Under the pieces are notes generated by a model. That model had not been told where the DNA came from and made no database searches. It saw nothing but the letters and a program-made list of their open reading frames with translations. A stretch of 64,000 nt of DNA from Acanthacorydalis orientalis. Taxonomy: Eukaryota; Arthropoda; Insecta; Megaloptera; Corydalidae. Position 1 is the stretch's first letter; the number at the start of each line of letters is the position of its first letter. Below, piece after piece: positions 11,386-22,105 of the stretch. A program made the position numbers and the translations under genes. The stretch is taken from assembly GCA_034766995.1 (NCBI GenBank), contig CM068316.1, positions 15,931,571 through 15,995,570 of the forward strand. The letters run 5' to 3'.

Positions 11386-11530
11386 AGATGACGGTGTTGC
11401 CATCGAAATGCGAATAATCAACAATCAAAAATAATTAATATTAATTTATTGAATATTTTTTTAACAGAAAAAACTGTTATTGTTTTCAGTGTGAAAAAAA
11501 ATGTGAAAATGGATTTATCCTGTATTTTGT

Positions 11531-11890
11531 TACACTTCTTCTTCTTTGATGGCGCTACAGTCCAAATCGAGCCCAGGTCTCTTCAATTTTCTGTCTCCAG
11601 AACGGCTTATTTTGAGGTTTCGTAACGTTTGTTGTTTTACGAGATGGGGTTGTTAACCCCACGCCCAACTCCTTTTCCGGAGGACTATTCTCCCGCTCTT
11701 ATTAGCCCTGACCCATCTCGCCATCGGAGTTACCCAATCTTGAGTGAAGTTATTCAGGTTACCAGGGTTATTCACTTGGAGGTGAAAGTCGAAGTTGAGT
11801 AAGCTACACTAGCAGGAGTCGGTGTCGTGCGTTATGTATTCACTACCCTATTTTAACCCCGTATCGTTGCACAGTGTCTTGTAAATATAT
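11531..11890 (-). other. GC-richer retroposon-like block with (CTT)n edge
   Basis: The block starts with CTTCTTCTTCTTTGATGGCG and contains the near-palindrome GGGGTTGTTAACCCC. Its base composition is clearly unlike its flanks. Read on the minus strand it would end in (GAA)n, as some LINE or SINE tails do. No open frame with known motifs is present. Confidence 0.35.
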
Positions 11891-12124
11891 TGTTATAATA
11901 ATGATAGTGATGATTGATAACTTAAATGATTACCTTTCGAGTAATGTATTAAATGATTCGACTCGAATTTAAACATTTAATTATTTTTCTTGACTTGAGT
12001 TGTACTGAAATGTATAAAATAATCTTTGTGTATTACGCATTTAAACAATTTATTTGGAATAGAAATTTCATTAATCTATATATAAGAATAATACTGTATA
12101 CTGCATATTGTCGTATATATTCAC

Positions 12125-12338
12125 TTAAATATAAGTTTGTATTTGTATGAAGCTGAAAAATCAGCTTATTGAACATAAATATTCTTCGTCTTACCTTTAA
12201 TGTTACCCTAGATCAGGAGGTTCCCAACGGGGTCGGTATAGACCTCTGATGAGTCGATTAAAGTTGATAGAGAACCCCAAAAAGTCGTTTGGAAGTCGAT
12301 AAAAAAATTGAGTACAAATTCTACATGCATACATATTA

Positions 12339-12341
<3 letters not shown>
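12125..12341. repeat. two-copy dispersed repeat, copy 1
   Basis: TAAATATAAGTTTGTATTTG, then TATGAAGCTGAAAAATCAG, a GTTGATAG and GTCGATAAA rich middle, then ACATGC.TACATAT. The same order and orientation occur at 18248-18471. The middle motif CAGGAGGTTCCCAACGGGGT resembles a hAT terminal sequence. Confidence 0.85.

Positions 12342-12388
<47 letters not shown>
12335..12388. repeat. (TA)n microsatellite
   Basis: A TA array at the 3' edge of the two-copy repeat. The other copy has no such array at this edge. Confidence 0.95.
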
Positions 12389-13284
12389 AAACATTTTTTT
12401 TAATCTGCTTCTAAAATTATTTGAATCAAATTACTTGTATTAATTATATTTTTTGTAAAATATTTAATTTATTTTTTAAAGCCTACAATTGTTTTGTATT
12501 TATTTATAATCTGTATCAATGGATGTAAGTTAAGAATTCGACATAATATACTAAAATCATGTACTAAAACAATTTAGGAATTAAATGTATTATTATTTTT
12601 ATTTAAAATAATAAAATTATAATACAAGGATGTTCAAAAAATGATATCGACTTATACAAAAACAAATCTGTCAAAAGTAACAGATACCTGAATACTTGAA
12701 ATCAAAAATGTCACAAGTAAAACGACAGTTGGTATTCTGTGTCATTCCTCGATAAGAATCGACGAATACGGCATTAGAATATTGGAATACATTATGTGAA
12801 TAGATTTATAGTTGACAGACTTTTGACGCGACGAAAAACAACCTATTAGTACCATTGATGTCTGTCAAACTAATTCAACGTATTTCAAAATGTCGTACCG
12901 TTCTATACGTGTCGGAAGGAAAAAAGCAGATGATTTAAACCACTTTTAATGTATGCCCCATTATACTATTTTTCAAATAAATTATTTAAATTCGAAGAAA
13001 CGGCACCGTCTGTTTTTATTCACGGTTTCTAACAAATTTGTAATGCAACAAAAAGGTTTTATGTGTAACTATTTCTGCGGTGTGCACAAATCAGCATACA
13101 AATTATAGCAATTTCATATTTTATTAATTTTTTATCATATTTAGATTTTGTTGCATGTGAATCGAATAGCGTTTTGATTTATAGATGTTTTTATTAACAC
13201 TAAGTGAGTTCATTGGGTATATTATTTAAAATATGTTTTTTACTATTTTATTTCGAAGAAAACTACAAACGAGTATAGGTTTAA

Positions 13285-13315
<31 letters not shown>

Positions 13316-13521
13316 CATACATACATACAAATATTTATATATCTTCTCGAAAATCCACTGATTGGTAATAATCTCTTCCAAATACTTATAATTAGAATTA
13401 TTCACTATCTCTCTTTGGAATTTTACCTATAGTTAGATTTAATATTAGTAAGTAAGACATTCTTAGAAGTTTAGGCATCAGGAATTCTTAACAATTTACC
13501 TACCGCTTGAAAATTGAGTTT

Positions 13522-13523
<2 letters not shown>
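12389..13523. other. AT-rich DNA, nothing recognised
   Basis: No gene or element is identified. A compound (TA)n(CATA)n array is at 13287-13329. Confidence 0.5.

Positions 13524-13571
<48 letters not shown>
13524..13571. repeat. (TA)n microsatellite
   Basis: A pure TA array. Confidence 0.95.
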
Positions 13572-13576
<5 letters not shown>

Positions 13577-13790
13577 AGACCAACAAATTCGCTAATAAAA
13601 ATTACACTGACACAACACACTACTCACACACCTCAAAAGCGGATAACTACCGGAATAAGTAAGGGCACCCCATCAATTTCATAAAACAAACCGGCCAAAC
13701 TTGGCCCTGTACAACATTTAGTATCAATAAAATTTATTTTTATTTTATTTTTATTTTATTTTTTATTTTATTTTTATAACAAATTCGAGT
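13572..13790 (+). other. possible retroelement tail with pentamer repeat
   Basis: A GC-richer segment (13572-13720, with CGGATAACTACCGGAATAAG) leads into ATCAATAAAATTT and then a TTTTATTTTA pentamer run (about 13735-13785). This looks like a 3' untranslated tail with a simple-repeat end, but no coding motif supports it. Confidence 0.3.
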
Positions 13791-14368
13791 ACGGATTGTC
13801 CGGTAATACCGGGTCGATTTTGTTTATCGTGCCAGAAATTCATTGTTTTCATTGTCAGTATTTATTTTATAGAATAAAAATTGAAGATTTTTCGATGGAA
13901 AGTAAAATACAGCCGATACTCACTAGTAGCAAAATATGAAGTGGCGAGAATTAGGTTAATATGAAGGAAATTTGAAAAGAACGTGGCCTAACTATGAAAG
14001 AATGTAACTCATTTTTATTTACTGTGAACATTCTTGAATAAATTTCTATACTGTTAATTTTTAATGGGAAAAAATATTTAAAATTCTTAAAAGTCATCAA
14101 CTTGCAATTTTGGATAAATCAATCCTATGTCTATATAATAAAATATTAAAATCTAATGTTAACCCTTACACTCTACTATTTCACTTCATTTGAAAAATCA
14201 CTATTATCATAGTAAAAATGAAATTTTTATTCAATTTTAAAATATGTACACTTTATTATTTTATTTAAAACAATGCACTTCATTAAAAAATGCAACATTT
14301 AACACTTGTTGAATAAATTTAAAGTAAATACTTCAGATTACCATCTACGTCGAAGATGCAATCAAATA
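13791..14368. other. AT-rich DNA, nothing recognised
   Basis: No credible ORF or repeat boundary. Confidence 0.5.
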
Positions 14369-14370
14369 TA

Positions 14371-15647
14371 TGAGCGCAATTTGAAAATTTCACGGTTTTA
14401 TTAAGAAATAATATAACTTGTGTTTTTAAATTACTTTCATTTTTCAAAATGGTCCCCCTGAACGTCAATGCATTTCATCCAGCGATGCTCCAGTGCTTTT
14501 ATGCCGTCCCGGAAATCCTTTTCTTGGAGCTCATCAAAATAGAGATTCACTGTTGCTATCGGTCCTTCATCTGACGAAATTCGCCTACCACCAAGGATTT
14601 TTTTCAGTTTTGGGTACAGATGGAAATCTGAGGAGGAAAGTCTGGAGAATAGGCTATATGGGGCAGCAAGTCGTACTTCAATTCAGCGAGTTTTGCCATG
14701 GATACAATTCTTGTATGGGAATGTGCATTAACCTGATGAAAAATATATTTTTTTCAATAAATCTAGTCTTTGCTCACGAATTGTTTAATCGAGTCGATCC
14801 AAAAGTTTATCATAATACTCTCCCTTATCGTTTGAACCTTTGAAAATTAATCAATTAGCAGGGTCCCTTATCATTCCAAAAATTGAAGCCATAACTTTTC
14901 CAGCTGATAAAAATGATTTTGCTTTTTTGGTGGAGGAGAATCGCTATGCTTCCATTCTTTTAGTTGTTATTTTGACTTTGGAATGTAATGATGAATCCAA
15001 GTCTCATCTGTAGTCACAAATCGCCGGATAAAGTCAGTCGTATCCTTTTTAAATCGATCCAAGCAGTCTTGGAAAATTTGTTCTCGAATGCGTTTATGAT
15101 CAATTATCAGCAAATACAACACCCATCTTGTCGATAACTTTTTCATACCTAACTCTTCATTTTGGATGCGGTATACACGTTCATCTGAGACACCCAGAAC
15201 CTAATCAATTTCGAACACTTTCAATCGACGATCCTGCAAGGCAATATCATTCACTTTGTGGATGATTTCTTCTATCGTTGCAGTTTTCGGATGTCGACTA
15301 CGGGGGTTATCTTCTCCACATTTAAATTAAATTTAGATACCCATTTTTTGCTGTTATATACAAGGATGCACACCACCCAGTACATTTCTGATCTCATTAA
15401 AGATTTTTGTTGACGTTAAGCCTTTTTTAATAAAAAATTTTATCGCCACATGATGTTCAACTTTATCCATTCCAACAACGCCACAAAAAGAGATTTATTT
15501 AAATTGATATTTGCAATAAACTTCTTGACACATTAATTATAGACTTTAAGGTAGTGTTTAAGATAGATATCGCTTTGTAACGCGCCACAAATATTTAAAA
15601 TATTACCGACAGTTATGTTAGGCCGTGAACGTTTCAAATGACCCTTG
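14371..15647 (-). mobile_element. mariner, full span, strongly decayed
   Basis: The right end reads CAAGGGTCATTTGAAACGTT on the minus strand. The left end TGAGCGCAATTTGAAAATTT is its diverged partner. Both are next to TA (14369-14370 and 15648-15649). The length of 1,277 bp is that of a complete mariner. Confidence 0.8.
14437..15470 (-). pseudogene. mariner transposase pseudogene (catalytic Asp lost)
   Basis: From ATG at 15470 the minus strand reads MDKVEHHVAIKFFIKKGLTS. Pieces such as ALQDRRLKVFEID (second helix-turn-helix), RFVTTDETWIHHYIP (first Asp) and MAKLAELKYDLLPHIAYSPD follow in several frames, down to HWMKCIDVQGDHFEK-like sequence and a TGA at 14437. The second catalytic motif reads QVNAHSH instead of QDNAPSH, and the third is PPQIS instead of APSDF. 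The catalytic triad is therefore broken in two places, besides the frameshifts. A 116-codon ORF on the opposite strand (14493-14843) is only its shadow. Confidence 0.8.
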
Positions 15648-15649
15648 TA

Positions 15650-15998
15650 AGATTTGTTAGGACAAATGACGATTAATAGGCTTCCTTTCAATAACCACTG
15701 TTAAGAGAACATCCGATTAATAGTCTGTCGGTCGATAAGCTCTGGCGAAAAACCTACTTATAGGATTCTGGTAGGTAAAGTGTTAACATACTTTGCCTTC
15801 ATATTTTGATTTAGTTTATTATAAAGATCAGAAGTAATCGGAAACTATCCATAGAGGAAGATATTCGTTCGATGTTTAGTTTCTTTTCGAATGAATAGGA
15901 TTCACAACTTGTTGGTTGATATCCTATTTATATATTGTAGAGAGTGCCTTCTCATTCTGATCTGAAATATTTTCTCGATTTGTATATATATATATACA
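15650..15998. other. unassigned DNA
   Basis: No gene recognised. It ends in a short TATATA run (15981-15998) next to the A-tail of the SINE. Confidence 0.45.
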
Positions 15999-16233
15999 TT
16001 TTTTTTTCAACGTCTGTTAATTCATTGCTGAATACAGGCCTCTTCCATGATTTCCATCATGTAAGGTTTGGGATCATAACTCGCCACGCTGATCCCACTT
16101 GCGTGTTGGCGAGTATTCGACGACAAACCCGGCATTCCAGGGACGGTCGCCCGTCCGAGTACTGACCGGGCCCGGCATTACTTAATTGCGGTGATCGGAC
16201 GGGAACCGGTGTCCTTCTAGTGCCGCGCGGTCG

Positions 16234-16235
<2 letters not shown>
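15999..16235 (-). mobile_element. 5S-rRNA-derived SINE with LINE-like tail
   Basis: On the minus strand the 237-bp unit has three parts. A 117-nt head (16235-16119) aligns with arthropod 5S rRNA. The body contains GATCAGCGTGGCGAGTTATG. The tail reads GGAAGAGGCCTGTATTCAGC and ends in an A-run (16007-15999). From memory, the body and tail resemble the 3' end shared by many insect LINEs (ATCAGCGTGG..., GAGGCC...CCCAGCAGTGGG). That is the architecture of a SINE that borrows a LINE tail for retrotransposition. TA repeats flank both sides and hide any target duplication. There is no T-run directly after the 5S part, so the 5S head is not a stand-alone gene. Confidence 0.7.
16119..16235 (-). pseudogene. 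5S rRNA-like sequence (SINE head)
   Basis: The segment is 117 nt; 5S rRNA is about 120 nt. It contains GTCCGATCACCGCAATTAAG, then the CCGGGCCCGGTCAGTACTCG core, then ACGGGCGACCGTCCCTGG. These are the internal A-box, intermediate and C-box promoter positions of a 5S gene. The ends GACGAC and GTCGTC can pair as helix I. Most differences from the 5S consensus I recall are T-to-C or A-to-G. It could in principle be transcribed by RNA polymerase III through TFIIIA-type contacts, but it continues into the SINE body rather than a terminator. Confidence 0.75.
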
Positions 16236-16281
<46 letters not shown>

Positions 16282-16342
16282 GTATATATATATATACGTA
16301 TATATGTATATATGTATATACGTATATATGTATATATATATA
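16236..16342. repeat. (TA)n microsatellite, mariner target
   Basis: An interrupted TA array (CGTATATATGTATATA units) between the SINE and the mariner at 16343. It supplies the TA target. Confidence 0.95.
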
Positions 16343-17273
16343 CGAGGTCAGACAATTAAGTAATGCGACAAAATTCAAAAATCGAGTATATTTAAAAATG
16401 AAGGTACATCGCTGCGATCCCCTTCAAAGTAGTCCCCTCCCGCATCTATACACTTATTCCAGCGAGTTTTCTAGTTTTCGTAACAATTCTGGAACACTTC
16501 TTGTGGGACCTCTCCGAGTACCCTCGTCACAGATTCTTGGATATCTTCAACGGAGTCAAAATGTCGACCTTTGACGAATTTTTTCATATGGGGGAATAGG
16601 AAAAAGTCGCAGGGTGACATGTCCGGTGAATAGGGCGGTTGTGGTAACGTTGCGATGCCTTTAGACGCTAAAAACTGAGAGACACTGAACGCACTGTAAC
16701 AGGGAACATTGTCGTGATGCAGAACCCAAGTCTTCGCGATCTCTGGACGCACTCTGAGCACCCTTTTTCGTAATTTTTCGAGCACATTGCGGTAGAATAC
16801 TTGATTTACGGTTTGTCCAGGTGGTACGAACTCTTTGTGAAGCACCCCTTTGCTGTCGAAGAAGCAAATCAACATGGTTTTCACTTTGGACTTGCTCATT
16901 CTCGCCTTCTTTGGCCTTGGTGCTCCAGGGGACAGCCACTGTTGGCTTTGTCGTTTAGTTTCGGAGTTATATTGAAAGAACCAACTTTCATCACCAGTAA
17001 TAACTCGATCGAGAAGAGTAGGATCACTTTCAACCTGCTCGAGACAATCTTTAGCAATCTTGACAATCTTTCTCTGTTCCATTTTCGTGACATGCACTAC
17101 TCGCGCGTTGTTACAAAACACTAAACAGCTGGCGAATAAATGATCGTACGAGGGTGGTCAAGGTCTCAATCGAGAGAGTAGGGATCTGCTATTACGGTGG
17201 CGGAGTTACAGGTTCGCAGTGTTACCACAGGCCGAGAAAAAAATCGGTCGCATTACTTAATTGTCTGACCTCG
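16343..17273 (-). mobile_element. mariner with N-terminal deletion (CGAGGTCAGACAATTAAG family)
   Basis: Near-perfect terminal repeats CGAGGTCAGACAATTAAGTA lie at both ends, each next to TA (16341-16342 and 17274-17275). (TA)n lies on both sides, so the element inserted into a microsatellite. At 931 bp it is about 350-400 bp short of an intact mariner. The missing part is the DNA-binding half of the transposase. Confidence 0.93.
16375..17121 (-). pseudogene. mariner transposase, catalytic domain only, one amber stop
   Basis: The minus-strand frame from 17121 opens with leader-derived residues and then enters the transposase at about [20 protein letters not shown]. All three catalytic aspartates are readable: RVITGDESWFF, VLHHDNVPCYSAF and YSPDMSPCDFFLF. 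The last two are separated by 34 residues (DD34D). A TAG at 16471-16473 interrupts the C-terminus. Reading beyond it gives RWNKCIDAGGDYFEGD and a natural TGA at 16375. The two helix-turn-helix domains that bind the terminal repeats are missing, so the product could not act as a normal transposase. The high similarity of the two ends suggests a fairly recent copy. Confidence 0.9.
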
Positions 17274-17283
17274 TATATATATA

Positions 17284-17349
<66 letters not shown>

Positions 17350-17354
17350 CATAC

Positions 17355-17412
<58 letters not shown>
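17274..17412. repeat. (TA)n microsatellite
   Basis: The right-hand part of the array into which the mariner at 16343-17273 inserted, with a CATACATACATA interruption. Confidence 0.96.
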
Positions 17413-17415
<3 letters not shown>

Positions 17416-18247
17416 ATTTCATTTGTAATGTTGAAATTCAACTCATTAATATCTCTTAAAGTTATTTGACTTTAAAATCGTCTAATGAGATTATTAAAAA
17501 TATAAATCAAAAATAAATTGAAATATTTCATAGAAATATCTCTGTAGACCTGATATATACATAAACAAACATCAACTGAGATGTACCTTTTATCTCCAGT
17601 AAACTTTAAACAGTATGCAAACACAAAAAAAAATAAATTATCTCATTAAATTGTTTACTACTTATTACAATATCAGCAGACACGGAAATATCAAATATTT
17701 CAAAGTAAGACACATTCTTAACCTTGCAACTGTACTATGCACTTTGTAATATTATCTTAATCATTCTTTTATACATAATAAATGATTATTACATAAAGTG
17801 AACATGTAATATATTTATTCAAGACAGTATGTAAGATTAAAATACGTTCATGGCTATTTAGTAGCTTCGTAGCTGTAACTGTTTTAATTTGTTGCGGTAA
17901 TTGGTCAATATTAGCTTGCTTCTTTTACAAACCGTACAGAGAACTGTAACAAATATAAATATACGTTTATGTATTCATCATTATAACTTTTTTATATTTT
18001 TGTAGGTTAAGTATCTATATAAACTACCTATTTATTATTTAATATATAGTCTTTTTGTATACATAAACACACACCGTTGTATGTGTACATATAATGAATG
18101 CGTTTTATAAAAATGTTTACATTAACCAACCTTTTAAATTATTTGAATTTGACCTTCTTAGAATGAGCTAAAATTACTGTAGTTAATGTTACTGAATATT
18201 TATGTACTTGTGCCTTAACGCTGTATATTTACAACTTATATTTTAAC
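17413..18247. other. AT-rich DNA, nothing recognised
   Basis: No credible ORF, RNA or element boundary. Confidence 0.5.
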
Positions 18248-18471
18248 TAAATATAAGTTTGTATTTGTATGAAGCTGAAAAATCAGTGTATTGAATATAA
18301 ATAATCTTTTTATCACCTTTAATGATGCGCCATATCAGATAGACTCCTTAGATAGATCTCATAGACTCCTTAGGGGTTGATGAAAGTTGATAGGGGATCG
18401 ATGAACCCGAAAAAGTCGATTAGGGATCGATAAACAAATTGAATGCATATTTTACATGCCTACATATCATA
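18248..18471. repeat. two-copy dispersed repeat, copy 2
   Basis: The same motifs and order as 12125-12341. This copy has an expanded middle with alternating GATAGACTCCTTAG and GGGATCGAT units. Confidence 0.85.
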
Positions 18472-19984
18472 TGTGTTGCCTCCGGGAACAGACTCTATGG
18501 AGCGATAAATCGGATATCGGAGGCCATTATTATATAAAAATATAAAAATTAAATTTTCGCTATGAATTTACAATATTGAATTTACAATTATGAGTTACAA
18601 TTATGAATTTATGATAACAATATTGTAAATCGTCTACACAACAAAATACTAAAAAAAAGTAGCTGAATTTTATTGTAGGCTTTTTATTTGCTACGGTCTG
18701 AAGTGATCCTATCATTCAAAATTCGCTAAAAAAACAATATCTTTTATTAAAAACATATGTTTAAAAATTTATAACCATACATATACAACTGTTTCTACAA
18801 AATAAGGTTTCATACGGTTCTAGGCCTAGGTTTAACTTCTCAGTATCGCTTAGATTTTTGTAGCAGTAGTATGTCAATCAATTTTCTTGAGAAGAGTTAG
18901 TTATCAATGCAAGGTTTACAATTTATTGTATAATACAAGATATTTTGAAAAGGTAATTGTTTACAACGTTTAGTTGAATTTTTTGACTGGGTCCTAGAAT
19001 ATCTTCTTCAGTTTGATGAACCGACAGCAACTCAGTTAATGAAATTAAAAAAAAAACATATATTTTACTTAACAGTTTTCGTTAAATATGTAATTTTGTA
19101 TTTGCACGACATACATGTTAAAAAATGGTTATTATAAGAAATTAAAAAAGGATTAAAATATAGTTCTGACAATGTGGCTAAATTCATTTTCACAATTAAA
19201 TTCTTTTTTCAACCCAGAACCTAATTGAACATTTTTTTCTATTCAGAAATGTTCAATGAATTATTAATAATCATTTTTAATGGCTACTTATGCACATTTC
19301 GTTGATGATGCTATTTTTTAAAAAATCTCCAAGTCCATAAAAATCTGATTTTTGTGATTTTTCTGTAATTTATCGCTCTAAACATAATGGGATCTTTATT
19401 AAAATATGTGTAAAATACATATAAACAACAATAAAAAATCATGTATTGTATACTTTTAAATAAAAACATTTTTTTCTAGTTTATACAGTGGAAAAATAAT
19501 TCATTTATGAAAATTATATAAGTTATTGTAATCTCTTAAATGTTTATTCTGTACGAAATTTGCTATAACAAACTAAGAGAACACATCTCATAAATTATAT
19601 TAATTGTATTTATATGATTTGTATTTATAAAAGCACCAAATCGTCCTTCATTACAAAAATGAAACAGTGATTCCGTTCCCGTGCCCTTTATTCGTTCTCT
19701 GATTAGATGATATCGGTCACGTGGCCTCTGTTCTGATTGGTTGATATCAGTCACATGATATAAAATTTCAGTGGAAAACTGATAAGAAATTTATTCAAAA
19801 TATTGTATTCACTGAAGGATTAGAATCAAAAAATTATTGCACATTTTGATATTGTATTTTGTTATTGTGTTTGATACATTTTATACATTTACATTAAAAA
19901 TTATAGTGTAACTGTCAAGTTTTAATATTCTTTTTAAATTAATCCTAGTAATCTTTAATCTTATATCTTCTCCATAAGATTTTT
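18472..19984. other. AT-rich DNA with an old dispersed repeat
   Basis: A short GC patch (18478-18522) has the 6-bp inverted pair CCTCCG/CGGAGG. About 19240-19370 carries the core of the dispersed repeat described at 27650-27880, in reverse orientation. No gene is recognised. Confidence 0.4.
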
Positions 19985-20880
19985 GATATTCCTTATACAA
20001 TCTGTATAAGGATCTGAATCTTTATATGGGCACCTTATATATATATATACGGTTTATAACGTTCTACGACGTCTTCCGATATCCATTCTCCATTGCCGTC
20101 TGTCATTACATTGATCTTCTTTTAGATCCCTTTCTCTCATTTCTTCTCGAATTCCTTCTCACCAACTTCTTCTTGGTCTTCCCTGTCTTTTTCTACCTTG
20201 GGGGTTCCATAAGCGCACTTGTTTTAGAAGTCTCTCTTTTTGCATCCGTCGAACATGCCGTACCATCTGAATTGATTAGTTCGAATGTCTCCCACTATGG
20301 TGGACTCAACGTTCATGATTTCTCTAATTTTCTCATTCCTAATCCGTTCTTTTCTTGACCTTCCTGCCGATCTTCTCCAGAAATCCATTTCCGTTGTCAG
20401 TAGCATGTTCTCTGATCTTTTCTTTAGCGGCCATATCTCACTGCTGTATGTCACTATGCTCTTTACTATAGTGTTCTAGATTCTCTTTTTATTGTCTTTT
20501 GAGATGCTCTGGTCCCATAGTACACTGTTCAATGAGGAAATAGCTTTTCTGCCTTGTGTACATCTTTCTTTGATGGCTTTATCTATAGTTCCGTCTCTTG
20601 TTATGTTCATTACTAGGTACTTATTTTCTTCGCATCGTTTTATAGCTTGTCCCGTATTTAGCATTAAATCTTGTTGCACCTTATATATACCTTATATTAA
20701 TCTTATAAGGTATAAATGTGATTTTAATGATCCTTATGCGGTAAAGAAGGTCACATTTTATAGGCTTAACTATCATATATGGATGATAATTACCATCACC
20801 TTCACCTTATACAAACCATATATGATTTGTATAAGGAGAATTTGCATATTCCTTATACAGTTTATATAAGGTTGGGGCTT
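19985..20880. repeat. cluster of CCTTATA inverted repeats, split by a LINE
   Basis: CCTTATACA/TGTATAAGG (19991-20011), CCTTATACAAA/TTTGTATAAGG (20805-20836, 11-bp perfect stem, 10-nt loop) and CCTTATA/TATAAGG (20851-20871) are all hairpins of one motif. TATAAATGTGA and TCACATTTTATA (about 20710-20762) form another pair. GTTGGGGCTTATTAA occurs twice near 20870-20910. The LINE at 20044-20675 interrupts the cluster. Confidence 0.7.
20044..20675 (-). mobile_element. 5'-truncated LINE with 14-bp target duplication
   Basis: GCACCTTATATATA is present on both sides (20030-20043 and 20676-20689), which marks a retrotransposition target duplication. The minus strand encodes the C-terminal part of a non-LTR reverse transcriptase in two adjoining frames: CEENKYLVMNITRDGTIDKA and KAISSLNSVLWDQSISKDNK (20679-20476), then MTYSSEIWPLKKRSENMLLT and EMDFWRRSAGRSRKERIRNE (20454-20224). 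These match the thumb and post-RT region of insect LINEs related to the copy at 51914-53358. The RT catalytic motifs were lost by 5' truncation. Confidence 0.88.
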
Positions 20881-22063
20881 ATTAAGGATTAAGGGTTGGG
20901 GCTTATTAATTTGCGTTGAGTAAGAGGTACAGAACATACAACCCATTTATAATAGCGTGCTTATAATAATTTTTATCATTTTAGTTCTTTATGTAAATTA
21001 AAATTATATTTTAATACATTTTTTTTTGATTTCAGGTAAGCTCTTCAAATATATTTTCTTTTTCATGTGGTAAGTTGTTATTTATGTGTATATACATATA
21101 TATATATATAAATTATAAAATTAGTTTATATTGTTGTTCCATATGTTTCTACAAATGTATTTTAAAATGATTCTAATCAAAATTTAAAAATTACTATTAT
21201 TCTAGATAACTTTTATCTGATTTTAAATAAGTTATATAAATAAATATAGTTTTTTTAGAAATATATTGAATGATATAAAATAAACATTCTCAAATTAAAA
21301 TAATTAGTTCATTTTAAAAAAATCGATTTTTTTTGGCAGTCAGATTTATATAAAAACTAAATATGTGTTTTAAATTCTGAAAAATATTTTTGTAATAATA
21401 TTTGAACACTCCTTTATTAAAAATTAATATATGTAATTATGTCTTATTGTTTTAAATGTTTATTAACATTTATTGAATTTAAAAAAGCAAGAAAGCATTA
21501 GTGTTTTTCTTAGGAATGTCAAACCTTTAATTTAAAAAATATTCTTAATGTTATTAGTTTTCAAGCAAAGGTGAAATTAAAAGTATTAGTAAAATTATAC
21601 TGATTTCAAGTTTATATAAAACACTACATTATTTATAACAAAATTCAAGGTTTGTAATCAGGAAAAACATGTTTTATTACCAGAAAGAGATATTTTAAAA
21701 GTATTACTAAAAATAGTGTTTAATTCACGATAGATACTTTTCCACAATATATAGATTTATTGTATAATATGACAAATATTTTTACATTATTTATTCGAAA
21801 TAAAAAAAAATGTATTTTTGTGGTCATAGTATAATGACCTTTCATATGTGGTAAAAATGAATATAAAGCATTTTTACAACTAGTTTTTAGATATTCTTTG
21901 TGGTTACTTTGAATGTTGCGTGATTCAATTGGCGGTTAATTCAATGGGTGATCGAAAAATAAATCTATTCTCTGTATCTCAATAAAACTAATTCATACCT
22001 GATGTATTTTTATTGTTGTCGAAATTGACAATCTCTTAATATATCTAATTGTTAGAAAGTTGA

Positions 22064-22105
<42 letters not shown>

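Noticed and set aside
14493..14843. 116-codon plus-strand ORF
   Set aside because: It lies antisense to the mariner transposase pseudogene at 14437-15470, which explains the sequence.
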